From assembly GCA_015295945.1 (NCBI GenBank), contig DVED01000060.1, forward strand, positions 1-33,449: a stretch of 33,449 nt of DNA, written 5' to 3'. A program made the position numbers and the translations under genes. The DNA is from Oscillatoriales cyanobacterium M59_W2019_021 (GTDB lineage: Bacteria > Cyanobacteriota > Cyanobacteriia > Cyanobacteriales > Geitlerinemataceae). Below are positions 31,590 to 33,449 of the stretch, piece after piece; the first letter of the stretch is position 1; the number at the start of each line of letters is the position of its first letter. The notes beneath the pieces are model-generated. The model did no database searches. It was not told the origin of the DNA and saw only the letters and a program-made list of their open reading frames with translations.

Positions 31590-32363
31590 CTAACCACTCA
31601 CAATCCCCGACCATTGAACGTTTTTCTGTCCGGTGCGGCGGTAGGAGAAGAAATTGTCCGGATCTTGGTAGGTGCAGTATGGGGCGATCGCGATTTGTTG
31701 GGCACTCAAACCCAACCGATCGAGTTGTAAGGCAATGCAGGCGCGGATATCCAAGCGCACCCGATCGGGTTCTTCATCCCGCTGGAGGGGGCTGTTGGGT
31801 AAGGCTTCCAAGCGATCGAGGCAAGTTTGGGCGTCGTCTTCTGCCTCGAGAATCGTCGCACCGACGCGAACGGCAACCTCCGACGACACTTGATACACTT
31901 CACCCGCGATCGCCGGACCCAATGCCACCCGCAAATCCCCGATTTGACTGCCTTGCGCCTGCAATTGGGCGATCGCCTGGGGGACGATTTTCGCCGCCGT
32001 TCCCCGCCAACCGGAATGTACCGCCGCCACGTGTCCCGTGCGATCGTCGGCAATCAACACCGGGGTACAATCCGCCGAACACACCCACACCGCCTGCTGG
32101 GATTGTCGCGCCAGCAAACCGTCGGCGGGGTGATACTCGGAAACTGATGGCGATAACGGGGCGATCGACTCGGTATCGACGATCGCATTGCCGTGAACTT
32201 GTTGCGTGCGGTACACTTCCGCTTGCGGGTGCAACGCCTCTACCAGCGCCAAAGGCGAATTGGGCGAAAATTGCTGGGTAAAAAAGCCGTGTTGCCACGG
32301 TGCGAAGAGAGAGCAAGTTAAATAGGGTTTGCCTTGCCAAGTTTGCCAGTGCCAAGCGTGCAT
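31590..32363 (-). CDS. pgeF: Peptidoglycan editing factor PgeF (YfiH/laccase-domain family)
   Basis: A protein of about 257 residues with the multicopper polyphenol oxidase/laccase fold. YfiH/PgeF proteins remove wrongly incorporated L-Ser from muropeptide precursors; purine nucleoside phosphorylase activity is also reported for relatives. The metal-site motifs are present: QVHGNAIV (first His), the SADCTPVL block with the conserved Cys, AAVHSGWRGTAAKIV with the second His, and GPAIAGEVYQV. I choose ATG at 32363 (MHAWHWQTW...), where family similarity begins. An in-frame ATG at 32480 would add 39 residues with no recognisable similarity. Neither has a good Shine-Dalgarno sequence. Confidence 0.88.
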   Translation of the reverse strand: MHAWHWQTWQGKPYLTCSLFAPWQHGFFTQQFSPNSPLALVEALHPQAEVYRTQQVHGNAIVDTESIAPLSPSVSEYHPADGLLARQSQQAVWVCSADCTPVLIADDRTGHVAAVHSGWRGTAAKIVPQAIAQLQAQGSQIGDLRVALGPAIAGEVYQVSSEVAVRVGATILEAEDDAQTCLDRLEALPNSPLQRDEEPDRVRLDIRACIALQLDRLGLSAQQIAIAPYCTYQDPDNFFSYRRTGQKNVQWSGIVSG

Positions 32364-32550
32364 TATGGGGCGATCGTCTGTAGGAAAACATTCCTCATGG
32401 TAGCGCAAAGCTTGGTTTTGGGACGATTCGATCGGCGTTCTCCTCGAAGTTGGAACAAATAACGACCGATCGAGGGTCATTATTTATTTGGGGTGGGTTA
32501 TGTGTTATCGGTTATTGGTCGCCGATCGTTGGTCGCCGAACACTGGTAGG

Positions 32551-32583
32551 AATGGTGCGTTTCGTCCCTCAACACACCCTACC
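32551..32583. repeat. 33-bp dispersed repeat, copy B
   Basis: This is the inverted counterpart of 5824-5856 with one mismatch in 33. It lies between pgeF and the caspase-like gene, next to an octamer array. Confidence 0.8.
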
Positions 32584-32584
32584 A

Positions 32585-32624
32585 AACTCCTGAACTCCTG
32601 AACTCCTGGACTCCTGAACTCCTC
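32585..32624. repeat. AACTCCTG octamer array upstream of the caspase-like gene
   Basis: Three perfect AACTCCTG units are followed by two variants (GACTCCTG, AACTCCTC), and the run ends 3 bp before the ATG at 32628. It is the same octamer family as at 17631-17663. Confidence 0.88.
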
Positions 32625-32627
32625 CTG

Positions 32628-33449
32628 ATGGAACGCCGTCAATTTATCCAATTTTCCACCTCTCTACTCGCCACTTTGGGGTTGAGCCAACTGGACTTGC
32701 AACATCGCGCCATCCGCTACGCCAAAGTTCTCGCGCAAGGAACGCCGCGCAAACTCGCGTTATTAGTGGGCATTAACGAATACCCTGAAACCAGCGGTTT
32801 TTCGCCGTTGCGGGGGTGTACCACCGATGTGCAATTGCAGCGCCAACTGTTGATCCATCGCTTCGGGTTCGCTCCGGCGGATATCCTGATGCTGACCGAT
32901 GCCGAAGCCACGCGATCGCAAATTCTCACCGCTTTTGACGAACATCTGGTCAAACAAGCCAAACCGGGAGATGCGGTTGTCTTCCACTACTCCGGACACG
33001 GATCGCAAGTCACCGATCCCGATCGGGACTTTCCCGACGGACTCAATAGCACTTTCGTTCCGGTCGATTCGGAATTGCCCCTTGCCTTCCCCTTTGAAGG
33101 CGGCGTCGTTCGCGATATTATGGGGCATACGCTGTTTCTGCTGATGTCGGCAATCCAGTCGGAGCAGTTAACCGTGGTGTTGGATAGCTGTCACTCTGGC
33201 GGGGGAACGCGGGGCAATCTGCGCGTGCGATCGCCCGAAGGCATCGATCTGGTGCGGGGAAATGGCATCGATCTGCTCGCCAGTCCCGAAGAATTCGAGT
33301 ACCAGCGTCAGTGGTTGTCGCGTCTCAACTTATCCCCGGAAGAATTCATCCGCCGCCGCCGGGAAGGCATTGCCAAAGGGGTCGTCATCGCCTCGGCACA
33401 ACGAGATCAACTCGCTGCCGACGCTCCCTTCAGCGACTTCTATGCCGGA
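32628..33449 (+). CDS. Caspase-like (peptidase C14/metacaspase) protein with Tat-type signal, 3'-partial
   Basis: The frame is open to the right edge (274 codons seen). The N-terminus MERRQFIQFSTSLLATLG has a twin-arginine motif followed by a hydrophobic stretch, which suggests Tat export. The p20-like domain begins at KLALLVGINEYP. The catalytic dyad is His124 in HYSGHGSQ and Cys188 in DSCHSGG. An insert of about 45 residues lies between the two motifs and includes the acidic DPDRDFPDGLNS. These features place it with cyanobacterial orthocaspases/metacaspases, which cut after basic residues. The C-terminal half is outside the window, so sensor or repeat domains cannot be assessed. The start is ATG at 32628, preceded by an octamer array instead of a Shine-Dalgarno sequence. 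Confidence 0.88.
   Translation, partial: MERRQFIQFSTSLLATLGLSQLDLQHRAIRYAKVLAQGTPRKLALLVGINEYPETSGFSPLRGCTTDVQLQRQLLIHRFGFAPADILMLTDAEATRSQILTAFDEHLVKQAKPGDAVVFHYSGHGSQVTDPDRDFPDGLNSTFVPVDSELPLAFPFEGGVVRDIMGHTLFLLMSAIQSEQLTVVLDSCHSGGGTRGNLRVRSPEGIDLVRGNGIDLLASPEEFEYQRQWLSRLNLSPEEFIRRRREGIAKGVVIASAQRDQLAADAPFSDFYAG

Overview
The window looks like chromosomal DNA of a filamentous cyanobacterium. Three things point to this: the dense scatter of the HIP1 octamer GCGATCGC and its CGATCG core, the heptameric tandem repeats (CCCCAAA, AATGACC, TTAGTGG types) in nearly every intergenic gap, and genes typical of cyanobacteria (cyanobacterial-type gshA, a DUF3148/SipA-like protein, a DUF6717-like protein, a group I intron in tRNA-fMet). 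No species can be named from the sequence alone.

Layout. 1-4.6 kb (+): a methyltransferase with a duplicated N-terminal module, open at the left edge; a pentapeptide-repeat protein; a small membrane protein. 4.7-15.6 kb (all -): a seven-gene cluster, read right to left. It comprises a one-module NRPS (C-A-PCP-TE), a GT1/CgeB-like glycosyltransferase, two tandem sulfotransferases, a GT2 glycosyltransferase, a NodB-type polysaccharide deacetylase and a second GT2 glycosyltransferase. 15.6-16.9 kb: about 1.2 kb upstream of the NRPS with no convincing gene. 16.9-19.7 kb: a TenA thiaminase II, a HGSNAT-like membrane acyltransferase and two small conserved proteins. 19.75-20.77 kb: an IS630-type insertion sequence whose transposase is split by two frame changes. 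21.1-22.6 kb: a cobalamin riboswitch, a CbiX cobaltochelatase with a His-rich tail, and SipA. 22.8-24.5 kb: two tandem secreted SIMPL-domain proteins. 24.6-30 kb: queG, a PD-(D/E)XK nuclease-like gene, an internally deleted Uma2 relic, gshA, a DUF6717-like gene and purH. 30.1-33.4 kb: an asparaginase, an initiator tRNA interrupted by a group I intron, pgeF, and a Tat-type caspase-like protease that runs off the right edge.

Most of the window is housekeeping or scattered conserved genes. The candidate for an undescribed system is the NRPS/sulfotransferase/glycosyltransferase cluster. Its NRPS has a hand-read aromatic-type A-domain code (D-A-S-T-I-A-A-V-C-K), a condensation domain with a degraded HHxxxDG motif, and a thioesterase with Cys instead of Ser in GxSxG. 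With two PAPS-type sulfotransferases, three glycosyltransferases and a deacetylase on the same strand, it could make a sulfated, glycosylated amino-acid or acyl-amino-acid product, or decorate an exopolysaccharide. That is inference from gene content only.

The intergenic DNA is itself notable. It holds a 145-bp MITE-like element flanked by a 12-bp direct repeat, a nested inverted-repeat element, a 33-bp sequence present twice in opposite orientations, and heptamer arrays that run into start codons and in one case supply the start codon.
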